Assembly (NCBI GenBank): GCA_027718005.1
Contig: JALLOP010000055.1
Span: 1 to 9,406, forward strand
From: Patescibacteria group bacterium AH-259-L07
GTDB lineage: Bacteria; Patescibacteriota; Patescibacteriia; UBA2591; UBA6264
Reading direction: 5' to 3'
DNA length: 9,406 nt
The stretch's first letter is position 1. The number at the start of each line of letters is the position of its first letter. Below the pieces are notes generated by a model. That model was not told where the DNA came from. It did no database searches and saw only the letters and a program-made list of their open reading frames with translations. Both the position numbers and the translations under genes were made by a program. Positions 1 through 4,940 of this stretch are shown piece after piece.

Positions 1-3
1 TTA

Positions 4-12
4 TGCTATACT
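4..12 (+). promoter_or_regulatory. Extended -10 promoter of the small RNA
   Basis: TG-C-TATACT is an extended -10 box with five of six matches to TATAAT. The -35 region lies outside the window. The expected start, about 7 bases downstream, falls at 18-19, which is the first base of the closing stem of the RNA that follows. That coincidence supports both calls. Confidence 0.5.
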
Positions 13-18
13 GAAAGA

Positions 19-115
19 GGTCGGTTCCCCGTTAGGGGTAGTCCACCTCTCGACGATGTGGATAACCGCAAGGTGACTGACCCCAAAAAAACTTCACTTA
101 CTGTGGAGTTTTTTT
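19..115 (+). ncRNA. Candidate small structured RNA, four-way junction plus terminator
   Basis: I do not recognise this RNA family. The segment folds on paper as a cloverleaf-like four-way junction. The closing stem is GGTCGGTT (19-26) with GACTGACC (75-82), 8 bp including G-U pairs. Inside it are hairpin CCCC-GTTA-GGGG (27-38), hairpin TCCAC/GTGGA (42-46/58-62) with an 11-nt loop, and ACC-GCAA-GGT (65-74) closed by a GNRA tetraloop. An A-tract and intrinsic terminator follow at once. With the extended -10 upstream this is a self-contained transcription unit of about 97 nt. It is not a tRNA: the arm sizes are wrong and there is no TTCRA T-loop. No good reading frame covers it. Since the window starts at base 1, a longer leader or riboswitch ending here cannot be excluded. 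Confidence 0.5.
85..115 (+). terminator. Intrinsic terminator of the small RNA
   Basis: Seven A's, then AACTTCAC (90-97) paired with GTGGAGTT (103-110) around loop TTACT, then a T7 run. The T94-G106 pair is a G-U wobble in plus-strand RNA but a C-A mismatch in minus-strand RNA, so plus is the natural direction. The stop codon of the convergent DUF3800 gene (98-100) sits in the loop. Confidence 0.75.
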
Positions 116-1015
116 GTTATTAAAACATCCCTCTAATATATTCCAGTTAATTTTATCAAGGTCTGGTAAACATGTTAATCCAACACCTCTCACTGTTTTG
201 TTTATAGGATGATACATAAAATTGCACCTTATTCTATCGAAATATTCATACATATTCATTTTAATTTTCCCATTCCTATTTTTAGCTTTGCCTGTCCATT
301 CTCTGCCGAATTCTACGAATTGTCGAAAAATATTGTAAGCGCAAATATCAGCCGCTTGCAGAAAATTTTCTCTACTTGATTTTTTGAACTTAATGTCAGT
401 TATTTTTGTATATTTATCAACATAAATCTTTTCCATTCCAATATTTTTCCGGAAAATGCCTAAAATTTTATCATGGTGCCCAATGGTTAACTTTAGTGAT
501 GACTCCATCTGGTCGAATATTACTATATTATAACCACTTGCGTATTCTAATCTTTCAAATAAAAGTTGAGTAGTCTTTAATAAAGGATTGCCTTCTTCTC
601 TCCGTCTTTTAGCGTCTCCATAAAATCTTTTATCAAAGATAACACCTATTAATTTCAATTTATTGTTATGTTGAGCAATCAGATCAACAAATTTTTCGCC
701 AAATTCATTAAGCTTCTCAGGGATTATACCATAAACATCAAAATAATGTTTTTTCCGTTGATGTGGATTTCGCAACCAGTCGGATTTTACTTCTACCTTA
801 TGAGTAGCAAAGTATTTATGTTTCAATTCGTTAATTCTTTTGTTGATTTGATTAATGTCTCCTTGTTTAACTCTAAGGCCGCATAAAACAAAATAATTAT
901 CACGCCAAAACTCTTCATAATCCTTAAATGCTGGCGGATTACTAGTAAAATCTTGTGAGTATGGACTCTTGTATTCCTTTTTACCGCTTTCATCAATGAG
1001 TACTTTATAAAGCAT
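98..1015 (-). CDS. DUF3800 family protein
   Basis: A 305-aa protein with the hallmarks of DUF3800, a family thought to have an RNase H-like fold and often found in accessory or defence regions. The N-terminal strand has LIDESG (D8, E9), then YFVLCGL (41-47). An acidic/lysine motif VEVK sits near 74-77 and VIFDQMES (165-172) supplies another conserved Asp. The C-terminal motif SSRENFLQAADICAYNIF (213-230) matches the family's 'S...QxaDlia' signature. These acidic residues probably form a metal site; that is inference from the fold, and no activity can be assigned. The ATG lies about 30 nt downstream of a good promoter and has no Shine-Dalgarno sequence, unlike most genes here. The gene is monocistronic and convergent with the small RNA, whose terminator overlaps its 3' end. 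The immediate neighbours are not recognisable defence genes. Confidence 0.8.
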   Translation of the reverse strand: MLYKVLIDESGKKEYKSPYSQDFTSNPPAFKDYEEFWRDNYFVLCGLRVKQGDINQINKRINELKHKYFATHKVEVKSDWLRNPHQRKKHYFDVYGIIPEKLNEFGEKFVDLIAQHNNKLKLIGVIFDKRFYGDAKRRREEGNPLLKTTQLLFERLEYASGYNIVIFDQMESSLKLTIGHHDKILGIFRKNIGMEKIYVDKYTKITDIKFKKSSRENFLQAADICAYNIFRQFVEFGREWTGKAKNRNGKIKMNMYEYFDRIRCNFMYHPINKTVRGVGLTCLPDLDKINWNILEGCFNNKKTPQ

Positions 1016-1050
1016 AAAGTTGTTTATAACCTATCTTAAATCCCATTTTG

Positions 1051-1078
1051 ATTATAGCAGATTTTTAAAGGATGTCAT
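1051..1078 (-). promoter_or_regulatory. Promoter of the DUF3800 gene
   Basis: On the minus strand, ATGACA (1073-1078) is five of six to the -35 consensus. A 16-bp spacer follows, then extended -10 TGC-TATAAT (1051-1059). The start codon is about 35 nt beyond the -10. Confidence 0.65.
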
Positions 1079-1112
1079 GACGCCAACGAATAAAGGTTGT
1101 TATAAAGAAAAA

Positions 1113-1257
1113 TAGACCTCATGGGATTTCGTTGCCTGCCCCGTAGTTCCGCCCAAGGCGGATACTACTGGGGGAACCAGATTATGCAGGAGTTAATGGG
1201 TTGGTAGCGGTTGTCCCAACAATTGCTCTTGACAAGTGCATAAATATTTGGTATTAT
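1113..1257 (+). repeat. Structured promoter element, copy A
   Basis: This ~145-bp element is repeated at 2954-3096 with long identical blocks: TAGACCTC..GGGATTT, GTTGCCTGCCCCGTAGT, ACTACTGGGGGAACCAGA, TTATGCAGGAGTT, and ACAATTGCTCTTGACAAGTG through the promoter. It contains a stem CCCCGTAGT (1139-1147) with ACTACTGGGG (1164-1173), capped by hairpin TCCGCC-CAA-GGCGGA (1148-1162). CCTG/CAGG (1135-1138 and 1187-1190) can close it outside. A second hairpin GTTGG/CCAAC follows around the conserved loop AGCGGTTNTCC. In copy B both variable hairpins have different but still complementary arms. The element ends in the promoter of the SWEET-like gene, so in plus sense it lies upstream of transcription. 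Function unknown. Confidence 0.8.
1229..1257 (+). promoter_or_regulatory. Promoter of the SWEET-like gene
   Basis: A perfect -35 TTGACA (1229-1234), a 17-bp spacer and -10 TATTAT (1252-1257). The spacer (AGTGCATAA.T.TTTGG) is nearly identical to that of copy B at 3074-3090. That is unusual for a passive spacer and suggests a shared regulator contact or recent duplication. The leader to the GTG start is about 75 nt. Confidence 0.8.
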
Positions 1258-1337
1258 CAAATATAAAGTAGAGGAAAAGTAAATTAGTTCGACTACCATA
1301 TTTCACTAACCAAGATTAATTACAGGAGGGATACCCA

Positions 1338-1985
1338 GTGGAATTACAGCAGTTTGGTTTTAATGTGGTAACGGTTGGTTTTTTAGGAACAGTTTTTTTC
1401 ACCTTTGTACAAGCGTGGGCTCTCTGGAAACAAAAGAAAGCCATTTGGGATAATAAATCAGGACAGTCAGTTAACATTATTTGGTTCTCGTATACTGCCG
1501 CTTCTTTTGTAAGAATGTTAATCTATGGTGTAGCAATACAAAGCATAGCGCTTGGTATCAATGGTTTACTGCTGAGCTTACTGTATATTCCTATTCTTGT
1601 AGGGTTGTGGAAATTTAAAAGGTTTAATAAATCAGAACGTTTTCTTGGTATATGCTTTTTGATCACTATTCCTATAATGATAGCTATTCCAGCTAAAGAT
1701 TGGTTCTTTTTTCTCTTAGCGTTTATTGGTGTTATTCCCCTTATATTACAGGCATGGGAGATATGGAAGAGCAAGAATTCTGGTGTTGTTGAAATTAAAC
1801 TCCTGACAACCTTTTGGTTTGCAACGCTTTTTTGGGTTATATACAGTTTTGCTATTGGTGATTGGGTACTTAAAATTATTACCCCATTATTTCTTGCGAC
1901 ATTCACGCTTACCATAGTGCTCTGGTTTAAATACAGAGATAAGAAAACTGACCCGAAAATCAATACGATTAAACTGTCACCGTAA
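1338..1985 (+). CDS. PQ-loop / SWEET-like seven-TM membrane protein
   Basis: A 215-aa polytopic protein. Hydrophobic segments at about 7-29, 46-68, 70-92, 102-120, 122-143, 155-175 and 178-198 give seven TM helices in a 3+1+3 pattern. The two three-helix halves each carry a PQ-loop-like motif: QAWALWKQK (25-33) before helix 2 and QAWEIWKSKNSG (138-149) before helix 6. Both keep the Gln but replace the Pro. Family knowledge: bacterial SemiSWEETs are ~90-aa three-helix dimers that carry sugars, while 3+1+3 fused forms are typical of eukaryotic SWEETs and related PQ-loop carriers. A small-solute carrier role, sugar or amino acid, is inference. Start: GTG with CAGGAGGG 7 bases upstream. The stop codon overlaps the terminator. 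Monocistronic, under the promoter of repeated element A. Confidence 0.7.
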   Translation: MELQQFGFNVVTVGFLGTVFFTFVQAWALWKQKKAIWDNKSGQSVNIIWFSYTAASFVRMLIYGVAIQSIALGINGLLLSLLYIPILVGLWKFKRFNKSERFLGICFLITIPIMIAIPAKDWFFFLLAFIGVIPLILQAWEIWKSKNSGVVEIKLLTTFWFATLFWVIYSFAIGDWVLKIITPLFLATFTLTIVLWFKYRDKKTDPKINTIKLSP

Positions 1986-2018
1986 AGACCGAACGGTATG
2001 CACCAAGTAGGTCTTTTT
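1984..2018 (+). terminator. Terminator after the SWEET-like gene
   Basis: AAAGACC (1984-1990) pairs with GGTCTTT (2010-2016), followed by further T's. The loop is long (19 nt). The hairpin begins inside the TAA stop codon of the gene. Confidence 0.65.
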
Positions 2019-2147
2019 ATCTTGTACATACTCAGTATCCGGGACCCTGAAGATGAATGGATTGTGTTCATAAAACATCCTTTAAGGTTTTCGTAACTAC
2101 ACACTTAATTTCACAGAGAGAAGCTTTAATTGAGAGTAGGCGGAAAT
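2019..2147. other. Intergenic stretch, nothing identified
   Basis: Between the terminators at 1984-2018 and 2148-2174 I see no start codon with a ribosome site, no convincing promoter and no tRNA-like fold on either strand. The plus-strand frame beginning at 2173 has no ribosome site and runs into the antisense of the 148-aa gene. The hairpin at 2148-2174 could end an unrecognised short RNA in this stretch, but nothing else supports one. Confidence 0.4.
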
Positions 2148-2174
2148 AAAAAGTAGCCCCAAATAGGGCTTTTT
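2148..2174. terminator. Bidirectional terminator-like hairpin
   Basis: AAAAAG-T-AGCCC (2148-2159) pairs with GGGCT-TTTT (2166-2174) around loop CAAATA. There are A- and T-tracts on both sides, so it can act in either direction. It may back up the terminator at 2268-2299 for minus-strand transcription. Confidence 0.55.
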
Positions 2175-2267
2175 GTATATATACACACTGTCAAATTTAC
2201 TTTATTTAATATGCTTTTACCCCACCCTGCTACTCACTATTTCTTATAAAAAACAAGGTAACTTTGT

Positions 2268-2299
2268 AAAAGAAAAGGGGCGAGCTCTTAGAGCTGCCC
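2268..2299 (-). terminator. Terminator of the 148-aa gene
   Basis: On the minus strand, GGGC-AGCTC-TAA-GAGCT-C-GCCC forms a 9-bp GC-rich stem with one bulge, followed by CTTTTCTTTT. It lies 26 bases beyond the stop codon of the minus-strand gene. Confidence 0.7.
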
Positions 2300-2325
2300 G
2301 CTTTCAAACTAATGCCCGGAACCCT

Positions 2326-2772
2326 TCATGGAAGCTGAACTTTTCTAACAGAGGTAAAAGGAATTAAATAGTCTTTACCTTGTATTCTTACTTTGACCTT
2401 TTCTCCTTTTACCCCGAGAAGCCTTACCTGGGACATAGTTTTGAATACTTTCATACTTATTGCCTCGTCTCTATGTTCCTCTGGGATGTCCTCTTCCTTA
2501 GCAAAGCCCTGCGCGGCGTAATACTCGTCTCTTGGCAACTCTATCTCTGCCTCTGCGCCAATCTTGGCTGCCAACTCGATTATTTCAAATACTATTCCAG
2601 TCGCCTCTGAACCTCTGTAAAGTTTGTAGTCATCAGGCTTCTCATGCGGTCCTGTCGTTAATGCCCCGAAACGTGCGCTTTCTTTACAGGCCTCTTCAGC
2701 TTCTTCGAATGTGTCGTATGGCCCCATGTCTATCTCTTCGAAATTCGCTCGAACATATGTGTAAATGAACAT
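2326..2772 (-). CDS. Hypothetical 148-aa acidic protein
   Basis: I do not recognise this protein. It starts at an ATG with GGGAGGT five bases upstream and has its own promoter and terminator, so it is a convincing gene. The first ~40 residues (MFIYTYVRANFEEIDMG, then EEAEEACKESARFG) look like a compact strand-helix unit. The middle (about 85-110) is rich in Glu, Asp, Ala and Tyr. The last 35 residues (VRLLGVKGEKVKVRIQGKDYLIPF) alternate charged and hydrophobic residues with Gly turns, as in a small beta-barrel. There is no signal peptide or membrane segment, so it should be cytosolic. The base composition is somewhat more GC-rich than its neighbours. No operon partner is seen. Confidence 0.75.
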   Translation of the reverse strand: MFIYTYVRANFEEIDMGPYDTFEEAEEACKESARFGALTTGPHEKPDDYKLYRGSEATGIVFEIIELAAKIGAEAEIELPRDEYYAAQGFAKEEDIPEEHRDEAISMKVFKTMSQVRLLGVKGEKVKVRIQGKDYLIPFTSVRKVQLP

Positions 2773-2835
2773 AATTTACCTCCCTTTTTAGGTACGATTT
2801 GATGCCAATAAGTCTTCATGACTTAATCTCTTATA

Positions 2836-2864
2836 ATCTTAGCACAAAATCATTGTTCTGTCAA
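2836..2864 (-). promoter_or_regulatory. Promoter of the 148-aa gene
   Basis: On the minus strand, GGTGTTGACA holds a perfect -35 (2859-2864). A 17-bp spacer and TAAGAT (2836-2841) follow, with TATAAG immediately after. The GGTGTTGACA block is also found at 4012-4017 and 5144-5149, so it belongs to a recurring promoter module in this window. Confidence 0.65.
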
Positions 2865-2919
2865 CACCCCACGCATCAAATCATAAATAATGTCACTGTA
2901 GTAATAGGCAGCACAAACC

Positions 2920-2948
2920 AAAAAAGCGAGATAAATCCTCACTTTTTT
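2920..2948 (-). terminator. Terminator-like hairpin, better on the minus strand
   Basis: A6-GCGAG-loop-CTCAC-T6. The second stem pair is U-G in minus-strand RNA but C-A in plus-strand RNA, so minus-strand RNA folds better. The only thing upstream of it on that strand is element copy B (2954-3096). This raises the possibility that copy B is read as a minus-strand RNA. It is a sibling of the hairpins at 3494, 4047 and 5097. Confidence 0.6.
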
Positions 2949-2953
2949 GAGAG

Positions 2954-3096
2954 TAGACCTCGCGGGATTTAGTTGCCTGCCCCGTAGTGAACCGCAGGTT
3001 CTACTACTGGGGGAACCAGATTATGCAGGAGTTGTAGGCGTGGCAGCGGTTATCCCCACAATTGCTCTTGACAAGTGCATAAGTTTTTGGTATAAT
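2954..3096 (+). repeat. Structured promoter element, copy B
   Basis: Second copy of the element at 1113-1257, same order and about the same length. Stem CCCCGTAGT/ACTACTGGGG is conserved, but the apical hairpin is GAACC-GCA-GGTTC instead of TCCGCC-CAA-GGCGGA. The second hairpin is GTGG/CCAC instead of GTTGG/CCAAC. Paired changes on both sides of two hairpins argue that the fold itself is selected. It ends in the promoter of the 72-aa gene. The weak frame that runs through it from 2947 is not coding. Confidence 0.8.
3068..3096 (+). promoter_or_regulatory. Promoter of the 72-aa gene
   Basis: A perfect consensus promoter: TTGACA (3068-3073), 17-bp spacer, TATAAT (3091-3096). It is the strongest promoter match in the window. 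The leader to the ATG at 3175 is about 70 nt. Confidence 0.85.
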
Positions 3097-3174
3097 AAAC
3101 AGAGTGATAAGATTCAAGCGATTAGTAGCTTGATTTGGTATAGTCACACAAAACAAAATCATAGGAGGTGCGAA

Positions 3175-3393
3175 ATGTATATCGCAGGACTTGGAGAAGT
3201 TGAGGGGATTGGCCCGAGGACGAAGATTGCAACTATGTTCGGAGTTCAGCGCGCCAAAGACCTCTCTGATCAGATGTTGAGTTTACTGGTGCATTTATTT
3301 TTTAGTGGAGATCCAGTAACCTTTGGCCTTCATGACAACAAAGAACTACGTGCACGAGTAAAGAGACTAAACCCTGCTTTGTCCAAAAACTGA
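3175..3393 (+). CDS. 72-aa helix-hairpin-helix protein, S13-like
   Basis: The start is the ATG at 3175, with AGGAGGTG seven bases upstream. The open frame extends upstream to 2947 but crosses promoter element B, so the longer version is rejected. The N-terminal half, MYIAGLGEVEGIGPRTKI then FGVQRAKDLSDQML, resembles the helix-hairpin-helix of ribosomal protein S13 (I-A-G, then GIG, then a V-x-DL-s/t turn). It is shorter than S13 and lacks the basic C-terminal tail. A nucleic-acid-binding role is inference from the GIGP hairpin. The C-terminus (HDNKELRARVKRLNPALSKN) is basic. Monocistronic, strong promoter, followed by a hairpin. A small DNA- or RNA-binding protein fits best; a true S13 is unlikely. 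Confidence 0.65.
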   Translation: MYIAGLGEVEGIGPRTKIATMFGVQRAKDLSDQMLSLLVHLFFSGDPVTFGLHDNKELRARVKRLNPALSKN

Positions 3394-3405
3394 TAAAAAC
3401 AAAAC

Positions 3406-3440
3406 AAAGGCTCACTCGATAAATTTAGGGTGAGCTTTCG
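3406..3440 (+). terminator. Terminator after the 72-aa gene
   Basis: AAAG-G-CTCAC (3406-3415) pairs with GTGAG-CTTT (3430-3438), with one bulged G. It lies 13 bases beyond the stop codon. The T-run is short, so termination may be partial. Confidence 0.5.
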
Positions 3441-3493
3441 TGTCTATAAGAATTTTTTAAAAAATGTAATGGCATATAACAAGTGTTCAGATC

Positions 3494-3521
3494 AAAAAAG
3501 CGAGGAATTGCCTCGCTCTTT
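3494..3521 (-). terminator. Terminator-like hairpin following the palindromic element
   Basis: A6-GCGAGG (3500-3505) pairs with CCTCGC (3511-3516). On the minus strand it ends in an uninterrupted T6; on the plus strand the tail is TCTTT. Minus is therefore the better direction, and element 3529-3589 would lie immediately upstream of it there. Same sequence family as 2920, 4047 and 5097. Confidence 0.55.
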
Positions 3522-3527
3522 GGTCAA

Positions 3528-3590
3528 CCCCGTTAGAGATCCGAATCATTTGATTCGGCAGAAACCAGAGGTTTCTTATCTCTAACGGGA
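3528..3590 (-). repeat. Palindromic element CCCGTTAGAGA, copy 1 (three-way junction)
   Basis: A 12-bp outer stem, CCCGTTAGAGAT (3529-3540) with ATCTCTAACGGG (3578-3589), encloses two hairpins: CCGAATC-ATTT-GATTCGG (3541-3558) and AGAAACC-AGA-GGTTTCT (3560-3576). That is a nearly unpaired-free three-way junction, foldable from either strand. A terminator-like hairpin follows on the minus strand, suggesting a small RNA or the 3' UTR of the 79-aa gene. The outer stem recurs at 6716-6809. I find no promoter directly in front of it on the minus strand. A short mobile palindrome (REP/MITE-like) is the alternative. Confidence 0.6.
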
Positions 3591-3651
3591 CAAAACTCCC
3601 CAAATAAAATGACGTTTAACCCTCCTTCTGTAGTAGAGTTTTAACTTTGGG

Positions 3652-3686
3652 AATATAAAGAGGGACGCTTTGAAACGCGTCCCTCT
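3652..3686 (-). terminator. Terminator of the 79-aa gene
   Basis: A 10-bp GC-rich stem, AGAGGGACGC (3659-3668) with GCGTCCCTCT (3677-3686). On the minus strand it is followed by TTATATT. It lies 13 bases beyond the stop codon at 3700. Confidence 0.7.
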
Positions 3687-3699
3687 TCTGATCTCCTTA

Positions 3700-3939
3700 T
3701 TACCTTAATTCCATCTCGGGAATCTCTATTATAACTACCTTTACATTCTCGATTTCTTGAGCAAGAATTGTTCTCATTAAATCAACATCTTTCTCTACGT
3801 AAATACGAAGGCAAAGCTCTTCCTCCGCCTCTCCTGAAAATGAAGAAGTTTCTATACTAACGCTGACAACATTTGGAATGGACAAAAGAATGCTTTCATA
3901 TTTTTTCCTCACTTCCAATATTTTTTCTTTGGAAACCAT
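3700..3939 (-). CDS. Hypothetical 79-aa alpha/beta protein
   Basis: A short protein starting at ATG with AAGGAGG seven bases upstream. Helix KEKILEVRKKYESILLSI (4-21) is followed by strand NVVSVSIET (23-31), an acidic loop, strand ELCLRIYVEKDV (41-52), a helix and a final strand VKVVIIEIP (66-74). This beta-alpha-beta pattern, with 'ip.VvsVsi' then 'l.IYVek.v', resembles the small ferredoxin-like domain found N-terminal to some bacterial trypsin-like proteases. That likeness is weak and from memory. It is notable that a trypsin-like protease is encoded 2 kb away at 5634-6236 without such a domain. No membrane segment. Own promoter and terminator. Confidence 0.7.
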   Translation of the reverse strand: MVSKEKILEVRKKYESILLSIPNVVSVSIETSSFSGEAEEELCLRIYVEKDVDLMRTILAQEIENVKVVIIEIPEMELR

Positions 3940-3981
3940 GTTGTCCTCCTTGTTGTTAACAGTACTTTTCTAATACAGTAC

Positions 3982-4017
3982 ATTATAAAACTTAACGTAA
4001 ATAAATTATTTTGTCAA
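3982..4017 (-). promoter_or_regulatory. Promoter region of the 79-aa gene
   Basis: On the minus strand, GGTGTTGACA gives a perfect -35 (4012-4017). At 17 bp stands only a weak -10, TAAGTT (3989-3994); a perfect TATAAT (3982-3987) lies at 24 bp. Which -10 is used cannot be decided; a second -35 is not visible. Downstream, GTACT/AGTAC forms an inverted repeat near 3962-3982 that could be an operator. Confidence 0.5.
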
Positions 4018-4103
4018 CACCAGTTTTCCCCAATTTTCCCCAACCCAAAAAGCGAGGGATTGCCTCACTTTTTTGAGGATAGCAGGGACGGGAATTGAAC
4101 CCG
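4012..4103. repeat. Left arm of inverted repeat around the tRNA region
   Basis: Read on the minus strand, this arm carries in order: tRNA T-arm and acceptor end, terminator hairpin, GGTTGGGGAAAA, GGTGTTGACA. It aligns nearly base for base with plus-strand 5068-5149. Extra here is a 14-bp tandem duplication (TTGGGGAAAA written twice around 4022-4044). The two arms are in inverted orientation about 1 kb apart. Confidence 0.8.
4047..4074 (-). terminator. Terminator following the tRNA fragment
   Basis: A5-GCGAGG (4052-4057) with CCTCAC (4063-4068) and T6. As at 2920, the variant pair is U-G in minus RNA and C-A in plus RNA, so the direction is minus. It is homologous to the terminator of tRNA-Met at 5097-5125. 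Confidence 0.65.
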
Positions 4104-4104
4104 T
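4080..4104 (-). pseudogene. 3' fragment of a tRNA gene
   Basis: On the minus strand, a complete T-arm ACGGG-TTCAATT-CCCGT is followed by acceptor strand CCCTGCT and A73. The acceptor strand and A73 are identical to the tRNA-Met at 5019-5091; the T-stem differs at its outer pair. No D-arm, anticodon arm or 5' acceptor strand (AGCAGGG) lies upstream, only AT-rich sequence. It is therefore a 25-nt remnant, from rearrangement of a duplicated tRNA or from site-specific integration into a tRNA 3' end. Confidence 0.75.
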
Positions 4105-4125
4105 GAAAATTTTATTGTTTTATAC

Positions 4126-4154
4126 TTGCACCTTTTATTTTTTTATGTTACTAT
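4126..4154 (+). promoter_or_regulatory. Promoter of the tRNA operon
   Basis: TTGCAC (4126-4131), 17-bp spacer, TACTAT (4149-4154). The expected start is about 20 nt in front of the tRNA-fMet gene. Confidence 0.6.
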
Positions 4155-4215
4155 ATATATGTTATTTTACAATTTATATGACGCGGGGTAGAGCAATTGG
4201 CAGCTCGCCAGGCCT

Positions 4216-4940
4216 GTGCTAATTATCTAATTTATAATAATATGGCAACAGATCAACAACTTAAAGGTGGTCTAGCGCTCAGAAGGAAATGGCAATTAAC
4301 TAAAGATATGGTACTAAAAGAAGCCGATGAAGAATTTGAGGCATTCAAAGATAATCCTAGATTTACGTTTGGATTGGGATTATATCTAGCAGAAGGGACA
4401 AAAACTTCTATGACTTCTATGGTAAATTTAGATTATAGAGTGCTTAAAATCTTTATTGAATGGTGCAAAGAATACTTAAATGGAAAAAATTTTTCAGCAC
4501 GTCTCAGAATAGCACCTGATGTTGATGAAGATGAAGCAAAAACATGGTGGGAAAATAAGTCAGGAATAAAACCGACATGGACTAAAACTCAATTCAAATC
4601 AGTAACAGGAAAGAGTGGTATAGAATATAGCAATAAATACGGATTATGTAGAGTTACTTTACTTGACAGTCTATATACACTAGAAAAAATAATGCGTTGG
4701 ATCGATCTGTACTCCAGTGGGCCCTCTTGGCAGTAATGCCAGGATGAACTCCTGTCAAATTCGGTGAAGCCTTCGAAAGATGACTTTTTCATGGTAATAC
4801 CGAGCGAAGCCGTTTTAACTATATATTAAAACGGACCGTGTAGAGACTTGACGATAGGCGCCCTAATGAACAAATCGTTCATGGGTGAAGGTAAAGTCCA
4901 GACCACAAACCAATTGGGTAGCGAAAGCTATAGTGGTAAG
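4216..4940 (+). mobile_element. Group I intron with homing-endonuclease-like ORF
   Basis: The 725-nt intron lies between U33 and C34 of the tRNA. P1: exon GGCCT pairs with guide GGGCC (4719-4723), with the required U-G at the splice site. P2: CTTGGCA/TGCCAGG (4726-4743). P3: GTCAA (4754-4758) with TTGAC (4848-4852). P4: TCGGT (4761-4765) with ACCGA (4799-4803). P6 extension: CCGTTTTAA/TTAAAACGG (4810-4834). P7: GACT (4845-4848) with AGTC (4895-4898). P8: CGCCC/GGGTG (4859-4887) with ATGAAC/GTTCAT inside. P9: ACCAC/GTGGT (4902-4937). The last base is G (4940). The ORF fills the P1 loop and runs on through the guide sequence. Group I introns in tRNA-fMet are known in cyanobacteria. Self-splicing is expected, not shown. 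Confidence 0.9.
4242..4736 (+). CDS. LAGLIDADG-like intron-encoded protein
   Basis: A 164-aa protein inside the intron. GLGLYLAEG (44-52) is a single LAGLIDADG-type motif with E51 at the place of the final acidic residue. It is followed by a helix-rich stretch, LDYRVLKIFIEWCKEYL, typical of single-motif enzymes that act as dimers. The N-terminal ~40 residues are charged and helical (LRRKWQLTKDMVLKEADEEF). A role in intron homing or as a maturase is inferred from its position. The ATG at 4242 lacks a ribosome site; the frame is open back into exon 1 (4197), but a start there would lie inside the tRNA. The 3' end overlaps the intron guide sequence, and the TAA stop lies in the P2 loop, so coding and folding constraints are superimposed. 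Confidence 0.8.
   Translation: MATDQQLKGGLALRRKWQLTKDMVLKEADEEFEAFKDNPRFTFGLGLYLAEGTKTSMTSMVNLDYRVLKIFIEWCKEYLNGKNFSARLRIAPDVDEDEAKTWWENKSGIKPTWTKTQFKSVTGKSGIEYSNKYGLCRVTLLDSLYTLEKIMRWIDLYSSGPSWQ

Noticed and set aside
1195..1222. T-box antiterminator, from the GGGTTGGTAGCGG...TCCC likeness
   Set aside because: It lies upstream of the promoter, lacks the T-box core sequence and has no specifier domain or aminoacylation gene downstream.
1523..2104. 193-aa minus-strand frame
   Set aside because: It is antisense to the SWEET-like gene, has no ribosome site and crosses that gene's terminator.
2947..3174. N-terminal extension of the 72-aa gene to a 148-aa frame
   Set aside because: The upstream part crosses repeated element B and its promoter. 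The ATG at 3175 has the ribosome site.
4197..4241. Start of the intron ORF at TTG 4197
   Set aside because: This lies inside tRNA exon 1. The ATG at 4242 within the intron is more plausible although it lacks a ribosome site.
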